Source: Nocardioides luteus | GTDB taxonomy: Bacteria > Actinomycetota > Actinomycetes > Propionibacteriales > Nocardioidaceae | DNA length: 40,191 nucleotides | Assembly: GCF_014648595.1 (NCBI RefSeq) | Contig: NZ_BMRK01000005.1 | Coordinates: 176,299-216,489 of the forward strand | Direction: 5' to 3' | Part shown: one piece after another, positions 1 through 7,882 of the stretch | Position numbering within the stretch: position 1 is the first letter of the stretch | How the letters are laid out: the number at the start of each line of letters is the position of its first letter | Translations under genes and position numbers: made by a program | Notes under the pieces: model-generated | What the model was told of the DNA's origin: nothing | Seen by the model: the letters and a program-made list of their open reading frames with translations, nothing else | Databases searched by the model: none

Positions 1-827
1 AGGCACCTCGTCGGAGTCAGAGCGGACAGGATCCGTGGGGTCGCCGCCAGGAGCCGCCGCAGCGCCGGTCGCGCGGCTACGACAACCGCTACGACGACCG
101 CCACAACGCGGGTCACGACGAGTTCGCCGACCGTCGCTTCCGGCGGGACAGCAGCTACTCGGGCTACCCCGGTCAGCCTCAGCCCGCGCCGCAGGCTCCT
201 CAGCCGGCGCCGCAGCCCGCCCCGCCCCGGGCGCCGCGCCCCGCACCCCGGCCTGCTCCCCGCTCTGCACCGCAGCCGGCTCCCCAGCCTGCGCCCCAGC
301 CGGCCCAGCCCGAGCCCGCCCCGGCCCCCGCGCCTCCGCAGGCGCCGAGCCGGAGGTCCGGCCGCGGCGCGGAGCAGCAGCCTGAGGCGTACGACCCCTA
401 CTCCTTCGAGTCCTACGGCCCGCGCGACCGGACGGAGCCGCCCGCGTCGGGCCCCCGCGCGTCGCAGCCGCAGTCTCGTCGCCGTCAGCACAACCCCGAC
501 TACGACGAGCCGCCCTACCCGGGCTACGAGCAGGGCTACGACCCCGGCTACGACCAGGGTCACGACCAGGGCAGCCCCTACGACGAGGCCTATGACGAGG
601 CGTACGAGGGTGCCTACGACGGCGCGTACGACGGGGCCTACCAGGGTGGCTACGACGAGCGGTACGACGAGCGGTACGACGACGCGTACGACCGGGCATT
701 CGAGGGGGACCGCCGCCAGGGCGGCGGGGCCTTCTTCGAGACCTCCGGAGCGGCCATCGTGGTGCACATCACGCTCGTGATCCTCGCGATCTGGCTGACC
801 TGGGCCTACGGCACCTCGGTCATCTGA
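1..827 (+). CDS. Tyr/Asp-rich repeat protein with C-terminal membrane anchor (5' end outside window)
   Basis: An open frame runs from the window edge (first full codon at 3) to a TGA at 825-827, giving 274 residues without a start, so the gene is 5'-truncated here. The visible part is low complexity: an Arg/Tyr/Asp-rich stretch, then about 55 residues of Pro/Ala/Gln (PQPAPQP-like), then many Tyr-Asp units (YDEAYDEAYEGAYDGAYDG-like). The last 30 residues form one hydrophobic helix (AAIVVHITLVILAIWLTWAY) with only a few residues after it. That is a tail-anchor layout: a long, probably disordered cytoplasmic region held to the membrane by its C-terminus. I do not recognise a family, and similarity searches will be confounded by composition. 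GC-rich third positions and the clean stop support real coding. The function is unknown; a scaffold or wall/septum-associated role would be a guess. Confidence 0.72.
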   Translation, partial: APRRSQSGQDPWGRRQEPPQRRSRGYDNRYDDRHNAGHDEFADRRFRRDSSYSGYPGQPQPAPQAPQPAPQPAPPRAPRPAPRPAPRSAPQPAPQPAPQPAQPEPAPAPAPPQAPSRRSGRGAEQQPEAYDPYSFESYGPRDRTEPPASGPRASQPQSRRRQHNPDYDEPPYPGYEQGYDPGYDQGHDQGSPYDEAYDEAYEGAYDGAYDGAYQGGYDERYDERYDDAYDRAFEGDRRQGGGAFFETSGAAIVVHITLVILAIWLTWAYGTSVI

Positions 828-894
828 CAGGTTCGAAGACGGGTCAACCCGCCGAAACTCCCACCTTGCCGTCAAGTCTGCTGACCTGATGAGG

Positions 895-900
895 GATAAT
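895..900 (+). promoter_or_regulatory. -10-like element upstream of the DUF3117/pepA pair
   Basis: The 146-bp gap before the DUF3117 gene contains GATAAT at 895-900, a good match to an actinobacterial -10 box, about 75 bp before the start codon. No convincing -35 box lies at 16-18 bp. The assignment rests on the -10 alone. It would drive the short gene and pepA together, since those genes abut. Confidence 0.3.
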
Positions 901-973
901 GGACTCGCAATGCGCGCTCCGAGGCCATCCGGCAGGTGAGCGCCGACACGCGAGACACGGAAGAAGGTGCCGC

Positions 974-1147
974 ATGGCGGCGATGAAGCCGCGGACGGGA
1001 GACGGTCCGCTGGAGGTCACCAAGGAAGGTCGGGGCATCGTGATGCGCGTCCCGCTCGAGGGTGGTGGCCGGTTGGTCGTCGAGCTGAACGCCGAGGAGG
1101 CCGCCGCTCTCGGCGAGGAGATCAAAGGTCTCGGGCTGAACGCGTAG
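974..1147 (+). CDS. DUF3117 domain-containing small protein
   Basis: This 57-residue protein starts MAAMKPRTGDGPLEVTKEGR and continues with GIVMRVPLEGGGRLVVEL. That is essentially the whole actinobacterial DUF3117 family, which has no known biochemical role. I chose ATG 974 over upstream in-frame codons because family members start with this same MAAMKPRTGDGP sequence and a purine-rich AGAAGG lies about 8 bases upstream. The TAG stop (1145-1147) directly abuts the ATG of pepA, so the two are almost certainly co-transcribed and translationally coupled. The beta-rich, Glu-ending sequence has no signal peptide or membrane segment, so it is cytosolic. The family call is firm; the function is unknown. 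Confidence 0.88.
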   Translation: MAAMKPRTGDGPLEVTKEGRGIVMRVPLEGGGRLVVELNAEEAAALGEEIKGLGLNA

Positions 1148-2671
1148 ATGAGCACAACGCTGCCGTCACAGACACTGCCGAAACAGGTCGAACCCCCCAC
1201 CTTCACGCTGAGCCCGCTCGGGCCGGAGAGCGTGGACGCCGAGATCATCGCGCTGCCCGTCCTGCCGGGCGACGACGCGCTGCTGATCGGGCCCGGGGCT
1301 GCCGACCTGGAAGATCACCACGACCTGCTGGGTCATCTCGAGTTCGAGGGCGCCACCGGCAGCGCCGGTGAGGTGACGACCTACGCCGTCACCGGCTCCG
1401 GCGCCCTGCGACAGATCCTGCTGATCGGGGTCGGCGAGCAACGGCGCGACGACTTCCGCCGAGCGGGGGCGGCGCTGGCCCGCGCAGTGCGGGACCGCAC
1501 CCACGTGGTCACCACCATCCCGGCGGTCGATCCGGAGGTCGGGCTGGAGCCGTTCGTGGCCGGCGCGACCCTCGCATCCTTCCTCTTCCACTGGCGCTCC
1601 GAAGGTGCGCCGTGGACGCCGGTGGAGACGATCACGCTCGCCGATCTCGGCGACGACCAGGCGGCAGCGTTGGAGCGCGCCGAGGCGATCGCGCGGGCCG
1701 GCTGGCGCGCGCGGTTCTACGCCACGGTGCCGAGCAACCTCAAGAACCCCGCCTGGCTCGCCGAGCAGGCCACCGCGCTCGCCGGCGAGACCGGTCTGAA
1801 GATCGACGTCTGGGACGAGGAGCGGCTCGCCGCCGAGGGCTTTGGCGGCATCGTCGCGGTCGGTCAGGGCTCGGCGACGCCGCCGCGGCTGATCCGGCTC
1901 GACTACACGCCGCGCAAGGCCGGCCGGAAGACACCCACGATCGTGCTGGTCGGCAAGGGCATCACGTTCGACACCGGCGGGCTCAACATCAAGCCCGGCG
2001 ACGGCATGCTCAACATGAAGCGCGACATGACCGGCGGCGCGGTGGTGCTCGCGGTGATGTCCGCGCTCGCCGAGGTCGGCTGTCCGGTGAAGGTGGTCGG
2101 CCTCATCGCCTCCGCCGAGAACGCCATCTCGGGCTCGGCGCTGCGCCCCGGCGACGTGGTCGCCCACTACGGCGGCCGCACCTCCGAGGTCACCAACACC
2201 GACGCCGAGGGCCGTCTGGTCCTGGCCGACGCGATGGCGTACGCAGCGGAGAAGGTCAAGCCGGCCGCCATGGTCGACATCGCCACTCTCACCGGTGCGA
2301 TGCGGGTGGCGCTGGGGCAGACGCTGGCCGGCTGCTTCGCCGACGACGACGAGCTGGCCGCTCGTCTCATCGAGGCCTCCGACGCCTCCGGCGAGGCGCT
2401 GTGGCGGATGCCGCTGGTCGCCGACTACGAGGAGAAGCTCTCCTCGAAGGTCGCCGACGCCGACAACGCCCCCGGCGGTCCTGGTGCGATCACCGCGGCG
2501 CTCTTCCTGCACCACTTCACCGGCGGGGTCCCGTGGGCCCACGTCGACGTTGCCGGTGGCGATGCGTACGCGGACGTCCACGAGCTCACCCCGGGCCCGA
2601 CGGGCTTCGGGGCACGCGTCCTGCTGACTTGGCTGGCGGGCGCCGACCCGCTGGACGGCGTCGGCGCGTGA
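1148..2671 (+). CDS. pepA: Leucyl aminopeptidase (cytosol aminopeptidase, M17 family)
   Basis: 507 residues, a normal length for M17 enzymes. These cytosolic, usually hexameric metallopeptidases remove N-terminal residues, preferring Leu, from peptides and take part in peptide turnover. The C-terminal catalytic half carries the family signature NTDAEGRLVLADA (near residues 350-362) and the upstream metal-binding segment VGKGITFDTGGLNIKPGDGM, which supplies the conserved Lys and Asp ligands. The N-terminal half is the variable macro-like domain. The ATG follows the stop of the DUF3117 gene without a gap. The stop lies 3 bases from that of the convergent methyltransferase, with no room for a separate terminator. 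Nothing looks damaged. Confidence 0.95.
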   Translation: MSTTLPSQTLPKQVEPPTFTLSPLGPESVDAEIIALPVLPGDDALLIGPGAADLEDHHDLLGHLEFEGATGSAGEVTTYAVTGSGALRQILLIGVGEQRRDDFRRAGAALARAVRDRTHVVTTIPAVDPEVGLEPFVAGATLASFLFHWRSEGAPWTPVETITLADLGDDQAAALERAEAIARAGWRARFYATVPSNLKNPAWLAEQATALAGETGLKIDVWDEERLAAEGFGGIVAVGQGSATPPRLIRLDYTPRKAGRKTPTIVLVGKGITFDTGGLNIKPGDGMLNMKRDMTGGAVVLAVMSALAEVGCPVKVVGLIASAENAISGSALRPGDVVAHYGGRTSEVTNTDAEGRLVLADAMAYAAEKVKPAAMVDIATLTGAMRVALGQTLAGCFADDDELAARLIEASDASGEALWRMPLVADYEEKLSSKVADADNAPGGPGAITAALFLHHFTGGVPWAHVDVAGGDAYADVHELTPGPTGFGARVLLTWLAGADPLDGVGA

Positions 2672-2674
2672 GCC

Positions 2675-3310
2675 TCAGACCTTCCTGGCGAGCAGGAGCC
2701 CGTCGCCCACCGGCAGCAGCAACGGGATGAGACCGTCATCGTCGGCGACCTGCTGGTTGAGGTCGCGGATGGTGGCGGTCTCCTCGTCGCGCACCGACGG
2801 GTCGGCGACCCGGTCGTGCCACAGCGCGTTGTCGAAGGCGACGACGCCACCGGGGCGGAGCAGGCGCAGAGCCTCCTGAAGATAGGCCGAGTATTCGGTC
2901 TTGTCGCCGTCGACGAAGACCAGGTCGTAGTGGTTGTCGGTGAGCCGGGGGAGCACGTCGAGCGCAGCGCCGGCGATGCACCTGGCCTGCCGCTGCCCGA
3001 AGCCGGCCTCGGTGAAGCTCTGCCGGGCCAGCCGCTGATGCTCGGTCTCGATGTCGACGGTGGTCAGCACGCCGTCGGACCGCATCCCGCGCAGCAGCCA
3101 GAGGCCGGAGACGCCGGTGCCGGTGCCGACCTCGACGACGTTCTTGGCGTCGAGCACCGAGGCGAGGAAGCGGAGCGCGGCCCCGCCGCCCGGTCCGATG
3201 GGCGCGACGCCGACCTCCTCGGCCCGCGATCGGGCGGCGGCGAGGAGGTCGTCCTCCGCGACGTACTCGTCGGCGTAGGTCCAACTTGCGGTGGAGACAG
3301 GGCTGGTCAC
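2675..3310 (-). CDS. SAM-dependent O-methyltransferase (caffeoyl-CoA OMT-like family)
   Basis: 211 residues, class I Rossmann methyltransferase. The SAM-binding glycine motif is VEVGTGTGVSGLWLL (about residues 59-73). The acidic DLVFVDGDKTEY segment (about 129-140) holds the metal/substrate Asp typical of the caffeoyl-CoA OMT family. The neighbourhood matches that of Rv1220c in mycobacteria, an O-methyltransferase sitting divergently beside sigE-rseA-htrA. The physiological substrate is unknown for most bacterial members. The start ATG (3308-3310) is immediately followed by MTSPVSTASWTYADEYV, a usual N-terminus for this family. The 187-bp gap to sigE contains a probable ECF promoter pointing the other way. 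The enzyme family is certain; the substrate is not inferred. Confidence 0.88.
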   Translation of the reverse strand: MTSPVSTASWTYADEYVAEDDLLAAARSRAEEVGVAPIGPGGGAALRFLASVLDAKNVVEVGTGTGVSGLWLLRGMRSDGVLTTVDIETEHQRLARQSFTEAGFGQRQARCIAGAALDVLPRLTDNHYDLVFVDGDKTEYSAYLQEALRLLRPGGVVAFDNALWHDRVADPSVRDEETATIRDLNQQVADDDGLIPLLLPVGDGLLLARKV

Positions 3311-3344
3311 ATCGCAAAACCTAACCTGTTTCGCTCAACGGTGC

Positions 3345-3371
3345 GGGAACGCCTGATCCACCTCGTGCGTT
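3345..3371 (+). promoter_or_regulatory. SigE/ECF-type promoter in front of sigE
   Basis: GGGAAC at 3345-3350 is followed after 17 bases by CGTT at 3368-3371. GGAAC(T) in the -35 region and CGTT in the -10 region, about 16-18 bp apart, is the general consensus for stress ECF sigma factors including mycobacterial SigE and streptomycete SigR. The site lies about 125 bp upstream of the sigE start, so it could serve autoregulation. A TTGACA (3370-3375) overlaps its 3' end, which might be the -35 of a housekeeping promoter, but I see no good -10 partner for it. Confidence 0.5.
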
Positions 3372-3497
3372 GACAAAGCACAGGAAGAGGAAAAATAGGA
3401 GCCTCACAGGCAACTCTCAGCCCTTCCGGAGCCAGGCGATCTACCGTAGGAGATGTCAGCGATCAGCTGGACACGTAGCACATCAGGCAGGAGCACC

Positions 3498-4112
3498 ATG
3501 ACCGCGCGACCCGCGAGCGAGACCCGCACCGACGAGCTCGAGCGGGCTTCGTCGGAGGTTCCGACGTGGGACGAGATCGTGGAGAAACACTCCGACCGTG
3601 TCTACCGGCTTGCCTACCGACTCACCGGCAACCGCCCCGACGCCGAGGACCTCACCCAAGAGGTCTTCGTCCGCGTCTTCCGCTCTCTCGACACCTACAG
3701 CCCCGGCACCTTCGAGGGCTGGCTGCACCGGATCACCACCAACCTCTTCCTCGACCAGGCCCGCCGCAAGCAGCGGATCCGCTTCGATGCCCTCTCCGAC
3801 GAGCGTGCCTCGCGCCTGACGAGCAGCGGCCCGACGCCCGACCTGGCCTACACCGACCAGCGCTTCGACGACGACATCGAGCGTGCGCTGGCGACGCTGC
3901 CGCCCGACTTCCGGGCCGCGGTCGTGCTCTGTGACGTGGAGGGGCTCTCCTACGAGGAGATCTCCGAGATCCTCGGTGCCAAGCTCGGCACCGTCCGTTC
4001 GCGCATCCACCGCGGCCGGGCGATGCTCCGTGACGCTCTCGCCCACCGCGCCCCCCGCGGCGGACGACTGCGTTACTCCGGGCCCAAGGTGTTGTGGGGC
4101 GGGGCTTCATGA
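3498..4112 (+). CDS. sigE: ECF RNA polymerase sigma factor SigE
   Basis: 204 residues from the preferred start. Region 2 runs from about residue 25 to 95, with the -10-recognition segment [17 protein letters not shown] and the promoter-melting [15 protein letters not shown]. Region 4 (about 125-185) has the helix-turn-helix [25 protein letters not shown]. Identity as SigE rests on the gene order sigE-rseA-htrA with a neighbouring O-methyltransferase, which is conserved in actinobacteria. In relatives SigE controls the response to envelope stress. I chose ATG 3498 because GCAGGAG sits 5-6 bases upstream; an in-frame ATG at 3453 would add 15 residues but lacks such a site. The TGA overlaps the ATG of rseA (ATGA), so sigma and anti-sigma factor are translationally coupled. 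Confidence 0.93.
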   Translation: MTARPASETRTDELERASSEVPTWDEIVEKHSDRVYRLAYRLTGNRPDAEDLTQEVFVRVFRSLDTYSPGTFEGWLHRITTNLFLDQARRKQRIRFDALSDERASRLTSSGPTPDLAYTDQRFDDDIERALATLPPDFRAAVVLCDVEGLSYEEISEILGAKLGTVRSRIHRGRAMLRDALAHRAPRGGRLRYSGPKVLWGGAS

Positions 4113-4567
4113 GTCTGCTCGGCAACCATCTCGGCGCCCGCGCCAGCGCCCTCCTCGACGGCCAGCTCCCCGCAGCGGAGGAGGAGCGGGCCTGGGCCCA
4201 CGTCAACGGATGCTGCGCCTGCCGTCGGCTGGTCGAGCGTGAGGGCTGGCTCAAGCGCCGCCTGGCCGGGCTGAGCGTCGACCCCGGTGTCTGCGCCCCC
4301 GACGACCTGAAGGGGTCGCTGCGCGGCGGCGTCCTCGCCGCCTCGATGTGGCCCACCGACGACCTCGACGACGACTGCCCGGAGACCCGGTCCATGCGAC
4401 GTACGCTGGTGATGGTCGCCGCCGGCGGCGGTGCCGTCAGCGCGGCCGTGTTCGGCATGGTCGCCTTCGTCGCCGCGCCCGCCGACGCGCCGGTCCCGAG
4501 GAACGTGCCGGTCACCGCGGTCACTCAGGTCCCGGCCACCCCGATCATCGCTCACGTACGCCGCTGA
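4109..4567 (+). CDS. rseA: Anti-sigma factor RseA (zinc-binding ZAS type)
   Basis: 152 residues. The N-terminal half carries the Hx3CxxC motif as HVNGCCAC (about residues 31-38), typical of zinc-containing anti-sigma domains that sequester ECF sigma factors. An extra Cys at 35 sits inside the motif. A hydrophobic stretch ([23 protein letters not shown], about 98-120) suggests a single membrane segment with a short outer tail, so stress could be sensed at the envelope. The ATG overlaps the sigE stop, and the gene is followed by htrA after about 70 bp. In mycobacteria RseA is controlled by phosphorylation and proteolysis; whether that applies here cannot be read from the sequence. The call rests on motif and position. 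Confidence 0.88.
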   Translation: MSLLGNHLGARASALLDGQLPAAEEERAWAHVNGCCACRRLVEREGWLKRRLAGLSVDPGVCAPDDLKGSLRGGVLAASMWPTDDLDDDCPETRSMRRTLVMVAAGGGAVSAAVFGMVAFVAAPADAPVPRNVPVTAVTQVPATPIIAHVRR

Positions 4568-4636
4568 CCGGCGCGGAGCGCCGCGACACGAGACCCGGGA
4601 TGCCCATTGTTGGGACGAGTGGGAAGAATGGGTGCT

Positions 4637-6070
4637 GTGACGCAGGAACCACGAGACGAGCAGTCGCGGCCGATCTCCCGCTGGGCGCCGCCCACCGACG
4701 CGCCCAGTGCGCCTCCGACCGCGCCCTCGTCCCCCGACAGCCTTGTCGAGGACGAGCGCGACACCGCCGAGGTGCCGCTGCCGGGCATGCCGCAGCCTGC
4801 GGTCGCGCCGGCGCCGCCGAGCCCGCCGGCGCCCGGCGCTGACACCGCGTCGCTGCCGCCGATGGTGCCGCCTCCGCCGGGAGGCGGGTCGCTGCCCGGC
4901 TTCGACGGCCCGCCCGCGCCGCCGCCGTCCTCGTCCGACCGCGCCGAGCCGAGGCAGCGCCGACGGGTCTCCGGCCCGATCTGGGCGCTCGCGGCGGCCG
5001 TCGTGTTCCTGCTCGGCGTGCTGGGAGGGTACGCAGGTGGCGTGCTCGAGGATCAGGACGACATGTCCAGCATCGCCGGTGGCGGGCTCGAGCCGGGCTC
5101 GATCGAGACCGACGCGCCGCTGGCCGGTGACGACGCCAGCATCGTGAAGGTGGCGGCGACGCTGTTGCCCTCGACGGTTCAGATCTTCGCCGAATACCAG
5201 GGTGTCGAGGACGCCGCGACCGGTTCCGGCTTCGTCTTCGACCGCAACGGCCACGTGGTGACCAACAACCACGTCGTCGCCGACGCGGCGAAGGCCAAGG
5301 GCAGCATCGAGGTCGTCGACCACAAGGGTCGCCGCTACAAGGCCGACGTCGTCGGACGCAGCGCGGTCTACGACCTCGCCGTCCTCGACGTGCCCGAGAT
5401 CAAGAAGCTCGAGCCGGCCTCGCTCGGCAGCACCTCCCGGCTGCGGATCGGCGAGGGGGTCGTCGCGATCGGCTCGCCGCTGGGCCTCAGCTCGACGGTC
5501 ACCTCGGGCATCGTGAGCGCCCTGCAGAGGCCGGTGAGCACCGGACAGACCGAGGACGACACCTCCTACATCAACGCCGTCCAGACCGACGCGGCGATCA
5601 ACCCCGGCAACTCCGGCGGTCCGCTGGTCAACCTCGTCGGCCAGGTGATCGGCGTCAACTCCGCCATCGCGACCGCCGGCGGGGGAGGCAGCGGTGAGGG
5701 CGGCAGCGGCAGCATCGGTGTCGGCTTCGCGATCCCGATCGACCAGGTCAAGATCACCGCGGCGCAGATCCTGAAGACCGGCAAGGCCACCTATCCGATC
5801 GTCGGTGCCTCGGTCGACGTCCAGGCCGCCGACCACAACGGCGCCCTGATCTCGGTGGTCGAGTCCGGGTCACCGGCGGCTGCCGGCGGTCTCAAGGACG
5901 GCGACCGCGTCACCAAGGTCGGCGACGTCACGGTCACCGACGGGATCGGCATGATCGTCGCCATCCGGGCCCACCAGCCGGGGGAGACCGTCGAGTTCAC
6001 CGTGAACCGCAACGGCTCGCGCCAGGTGCTGAAGATCAAGCTGGACGCGCAGACCGAGAACCTCGCCTGA
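4637..6070 (+). CDS. htrA: HtrA/DegP-like membrane-anchored serine protease with PDZ domain
   Basis: 477 residues from the chosen GTG. Layout: a Pro-rich cytoplasmic region (1-112), one transmembrane helix (about 114-137), a trypsin-like domain and a C-terminal PDZ domain (about 375-470). The catalytic triad is visible: His212 in TNNHVVADA, Asp246 in VYDLAVLD and Ser326 in NPGNSGGPL. The protease is expected to face outside the membrane, degrading or chaperoning damaged exported proteins. Its place behind sigE-rseA fits an envelope-stress regulon. Start choice is uncertain: ATG 4628 is also in frame but sits 1 base from the GGGAAG ribosome-binding sequence, whereas GTG 4637 has about 10 bases of spacing. 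A strong terminator follows. Confidence 0.92.
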   Translation: MTQEPRDEQSRPISRWAPPTDAPSAPPTAPSSPDSLVEDERDTAEVPLPGMPQPAVAPAPPSPPAPGADTASLPPMVPPPPGGGSLPGFDGPPAPPPSSSDRAEPRQRRRVSGPIWALAAAVVFLLGVLGGYAGGVLEDQDDMSSIAGGGLEPGSIETDAPLAGDDASIVKVAATLLPSTVQIFAEYQGVEDAATGSGFVFDRNGHVVTNNHVVADAAKAKGSIEVVDHKGRRYKADVVGRSAVYDLAVLDVPEIKKLEPASLGSTSRLRIGEGVVAIGSPLGLSSTVTSGIVSALQRPVSTGQTEDDTSYINAVQTDAAINPGNSGGPLVNLVGQVIGVNSAIATAGGGGSGEGGSGSIGVGFAIPIDQVKITAAQILKTGKATYPIVGASVDVQAADHNGALISVVESGSPAAAGGLKDGDRVTKVGDVTVTDGIGMIVAIRAHQPGETVEFTVNRNGSRQVLKIKLDAQTENLA

Positions 6071-6085
6071 CGGGCACGGAAAAGA

Positions 6086-6126
6086 CGCGAAGAGCTGCTG
6101 GGCACGATGCCCGGCAGCTCTTCGCG
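6086..6126 (+). terminator. Rho-independent-type terminator after htrA
   Basis: A perfect 13-bp inverted repeat (arms CGCGAAGAGCTGC at 6086-6098 and its complement at 6114-6126) is extended inward by GGGC/GCCC around a small loop, then followed by TTGTTGTGG. It sits 16 bp after the htrA stop and closes the sigE operon. Confidence 0.85.
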
Positions 6127-6172
6127 TTGTTGTGGGGAAGGTTTGGTTGTGGGGGGTTGCGTTTGCTGTGAC

Positions 6173-6436
6173 TCAGGAGGCGTCCGGCGTGGCGGTGGGC
6201 GTAGCAGCGCCCTCGGCCTCGACGAACGGGTGGTCGGCCACGAAGGCCTTGGTCTGCGAGTACATGTCATCGATGAACTTCTCGAGGACGCTGGCCTCGA
6301 CACGCCACTGGCCGCGACCGCCGATCTTGATGGCGGGGAGCTCACCACGGCGGACAAGGGCATAGACCTGTGCGCTCGAGGTGTTCAGGACCTCGGCGAC
6401 GTCGGCAAGAGTCAGGAAGCGGGGGGTACCAGACAT
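6173..6436 (-). CDS. Small helix-turn-helix DNA-binding protein (excisionase/BldC-like, HTH_17)
   Basis: 87 residues. Residues 7-57 form a MerR/excisionase-type winged helix: FLTLADVAEVLNTSSAQVYALV is the helix-turn-helix, and GELPAIKIGGRGQWRV is the wing. The last 30 residues are acidic and Ala/Thr-rich. This is a widespread actinobacterial chromosomal protein rather than a phage excisionase: no integrase or attachment site is near. It stands alone on the minus strand, convergent to htrA and separated from it by the htrA terminator. GATACT just upstream of the ATG resembles a -10 box. The target is unknown. It resembles BldC in size and fold but I do not claim orthology. Confidence 0.82.
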   Translation of the reverse strand: MSGTPRFLTLADVAEVLNTSSAQVYALVRRGELPAIKIGGRGQWRVEASVLEKFIDDMYSQTKAFVADHPFVEAEGAATPTATPDAS

Positions 6437-6503
6437 AAGTATCAGTCTCCCAGACTCTGCAAGCGGCAGTAAACCAGGGCGCGAAGCTGTTAGTGCGCCT
6501 TAG

Positions 6504-6518
6504 GCAGCGGTGCGCTGC
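6504..6518. terminator. Short hairpin between the ten-helix membrane protein and the HTH gene
   Basis: GCAGCG-GTG-CGCTGC (6504-6518) forms a 6-bp stem with a 3-base loop, followed on the plus strand by TTTGTGT and preceded by few Ts for the minus strand. It lies 41 bp past the stop of the minus-strand membrane-protein gene and may terminate it. The U-tract is on the wrong side for that gene, so the assignment is weak. Confidence 0.4.
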
Positions 6519-6559
6519 TTTGTGTATGCGTGGTGGGTGAACCGTGAAGCAGAGATGCG

Positions 6560-7882
6560 CTAGGCGGCGAACAGCAGATACAACCCGCCGACAGTGAACC
6601 CGACCATCGTGACCAGAAGCGGCAGCTGGCCAGTCACCAGGTGCTGCTTCGGCAGCACCTGGAGCGCCCGGATGTGGGCCGACCAGACGCCGAGCACGTG
6701 CCCGATGACCACGGCGGCCACCTTGATCACGGCCAGGAGCGTGGCGTGGAAGGCGAAGAAGTAGGAGACCGGCATGTCTGCCGTTCCGAACCAGTCGCCT
6801 CCGTTTCCGAACGGGTCCGAGGCGTTGCGCAGGGTCGCCAGGCCGCTCTCCCAGAAGTAGCTGAGGTAGTGGGCCACGACGTAGCCGACGATGATCGGCA
6901 CGAGGGAGGGTGCGAGCTCGCCCGGCAGCGCCCGGCGCGGCACGTCACCGACACCGGTCAGCATCGTGCCGACGCAGTAGAAGGCCGCCACGAGCAGCGG
7001 GAACGCGACCAGCGCGACGTTGCTGATCAAATAGGCCTGGTTGCCGGAGAGCTCCGGGTTCTGGATGAACCGGAGCCACGTCGGTGACTCCCGGTAGGAG
7101 TCGTAGACGATCGTGCCGAACAGCACCGAGACGACCGCGACCATGCCCGGCGCGGGACGCAGGGTGTCGAGGTTGCCGAGCGGGGTCCGCAGGACCAGGT
7201 TGCCGGCCTGCGTGCGGCCCCACACCGACAGCTTCGCGGTCAGCGAGGAGTAGACCTCGAACGGGTCGGTGCGCTCCAGGAACTCCTCACCGAAGAGGAC
7301 GCCGCCGAGGATCATCGCGGCCAGGTAGAGAGCCAGCCAGAGACGTACGGGGCCGAGGTAGTTGTTCTCCGGGTAGACCAGCTCGAGCCAGGCGAAGGCC
7401 AGCAGCATGAAGGCCGCCGGCCAGTAGCCCAGCCGCTCGGGCAGGCGCAGCGGCGGGCCGCCGGCACCGCGCAGCCAGGAGAGCCCCGCCACGATCGTGC
7501 GGGCCGGGCTGATCGCCTTGAAGACGGGACCGAACAGGAGCGAGAACGGCACCAGGCCGACCCACAGCCAGACGTAGGTCATCCCGAAGATCGGGTTGTT
7601 GGCGTTGTCGGCGCCGGCGAAGGCGACCAGCACGAAGAAGGCGAAGATCAGCAGGCCGACGACACGCCACAGCGCGGTCCATGCCGGGGAGTCGACGATC
7701 CGCCCGAGGCGCGGCAGCGGCCAGCCGCGTGGGCTGTGCGGAGTCACGCCCTCGGCGGCGCGTCTGGTGGTCAGCACCAGCAGCCCGAAGGAGACGAGGA
7801 GGGCGAGGACGGCGCCCCCGATGACGTACTCGAGCGGCAGTGGAAGGTCCTGGCGACCGCCCACGCCGTGCGTGAGGATCAC
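6560..7882 (-). CDS. Polytopic membrane protein, about ten helices (family sometimes labelled fenitrothion hydrolase-like)
   Basis: 440 residues with roughly ten hydrophobic helices and a short N-terminus reading ILTHGVGGRQDLPLPLEYV. An HGxxxRxDLPxP start followed by many helices is, from memory, typical of a family carrying the old label fenitrothion hydrolase; I doubt that label describes function. Aromatic and His residues inside helices (for example VAHYLSYFWES near residue 330) could bind metal or cofactor, but no catalytic signature is recognised. The GTG start overlaps the TGA of the upstream lipoprotein by four bases (GTGA, 7879-7882), so the two are coupled and likely act together at the membrane. 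Paired with a cupredoxin-like lipoprotein, a role in metal or redox handling is possible but unproven. Confidence 0.7.
   Translation of the reverse strand: MILTHGVGGRQDLPLPLEYVIGGAVLALLVSFGLLVLTTRRAAEGVTPHSPRGWPLPRLGRIVDSPAWTALWRVVGLLIFAFFVLVAFAGADNANNPIFGMTYVWLWVGLVPFSLLFGPVFKAISPARTIVAGLSWLRGAGGPPLRLPERLGYWPAAFMLLAFAWLELVYPENNYLGPVRLWLALYLAAMILGGVLFGEEFLERTDPFEVYSSLTAKLSVWGRTQAGNLVLRTPLGNLDTLRPAPGMVAVVSVLFGTIVYDSYRESPTWLRFIQNPELSGNQAYLISNVALVAFPLLVAAFYCVGTMLTGVGDVPRRALPGELAPSLVPIIVGYVVAHYLSYFWESGLATLRNASDPFGNGGDWFGTADMPVSYFFAFHATLLAVIKVAAVVIGHVLGVWSAHIRALQVLPKQHLVTGQLPLLVTMVGFTVGGLYLLFAA

Noticed and set aside
3370-3398. Housekeeping promoter TTGACA with AAATAG for sigE
   Set aside because: The -35 is perfect but the -10 lacks the TAnnnT pattern; kept only as a note with the ECF promoter.
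4073-5836. Minus-strand open frame of 587 codons across rseA and htrA
   Set aside because: Composition is typical of antisense shadow (Asp/Arg/Gly/Val), and it runs through three well-supported plus-strand genes.
6173-6436. Phage excisionase and integration site
   Set aside because: The HTH protein looks like an excisionase, but there is no integrase, attachment repeat or phage gene nearby.
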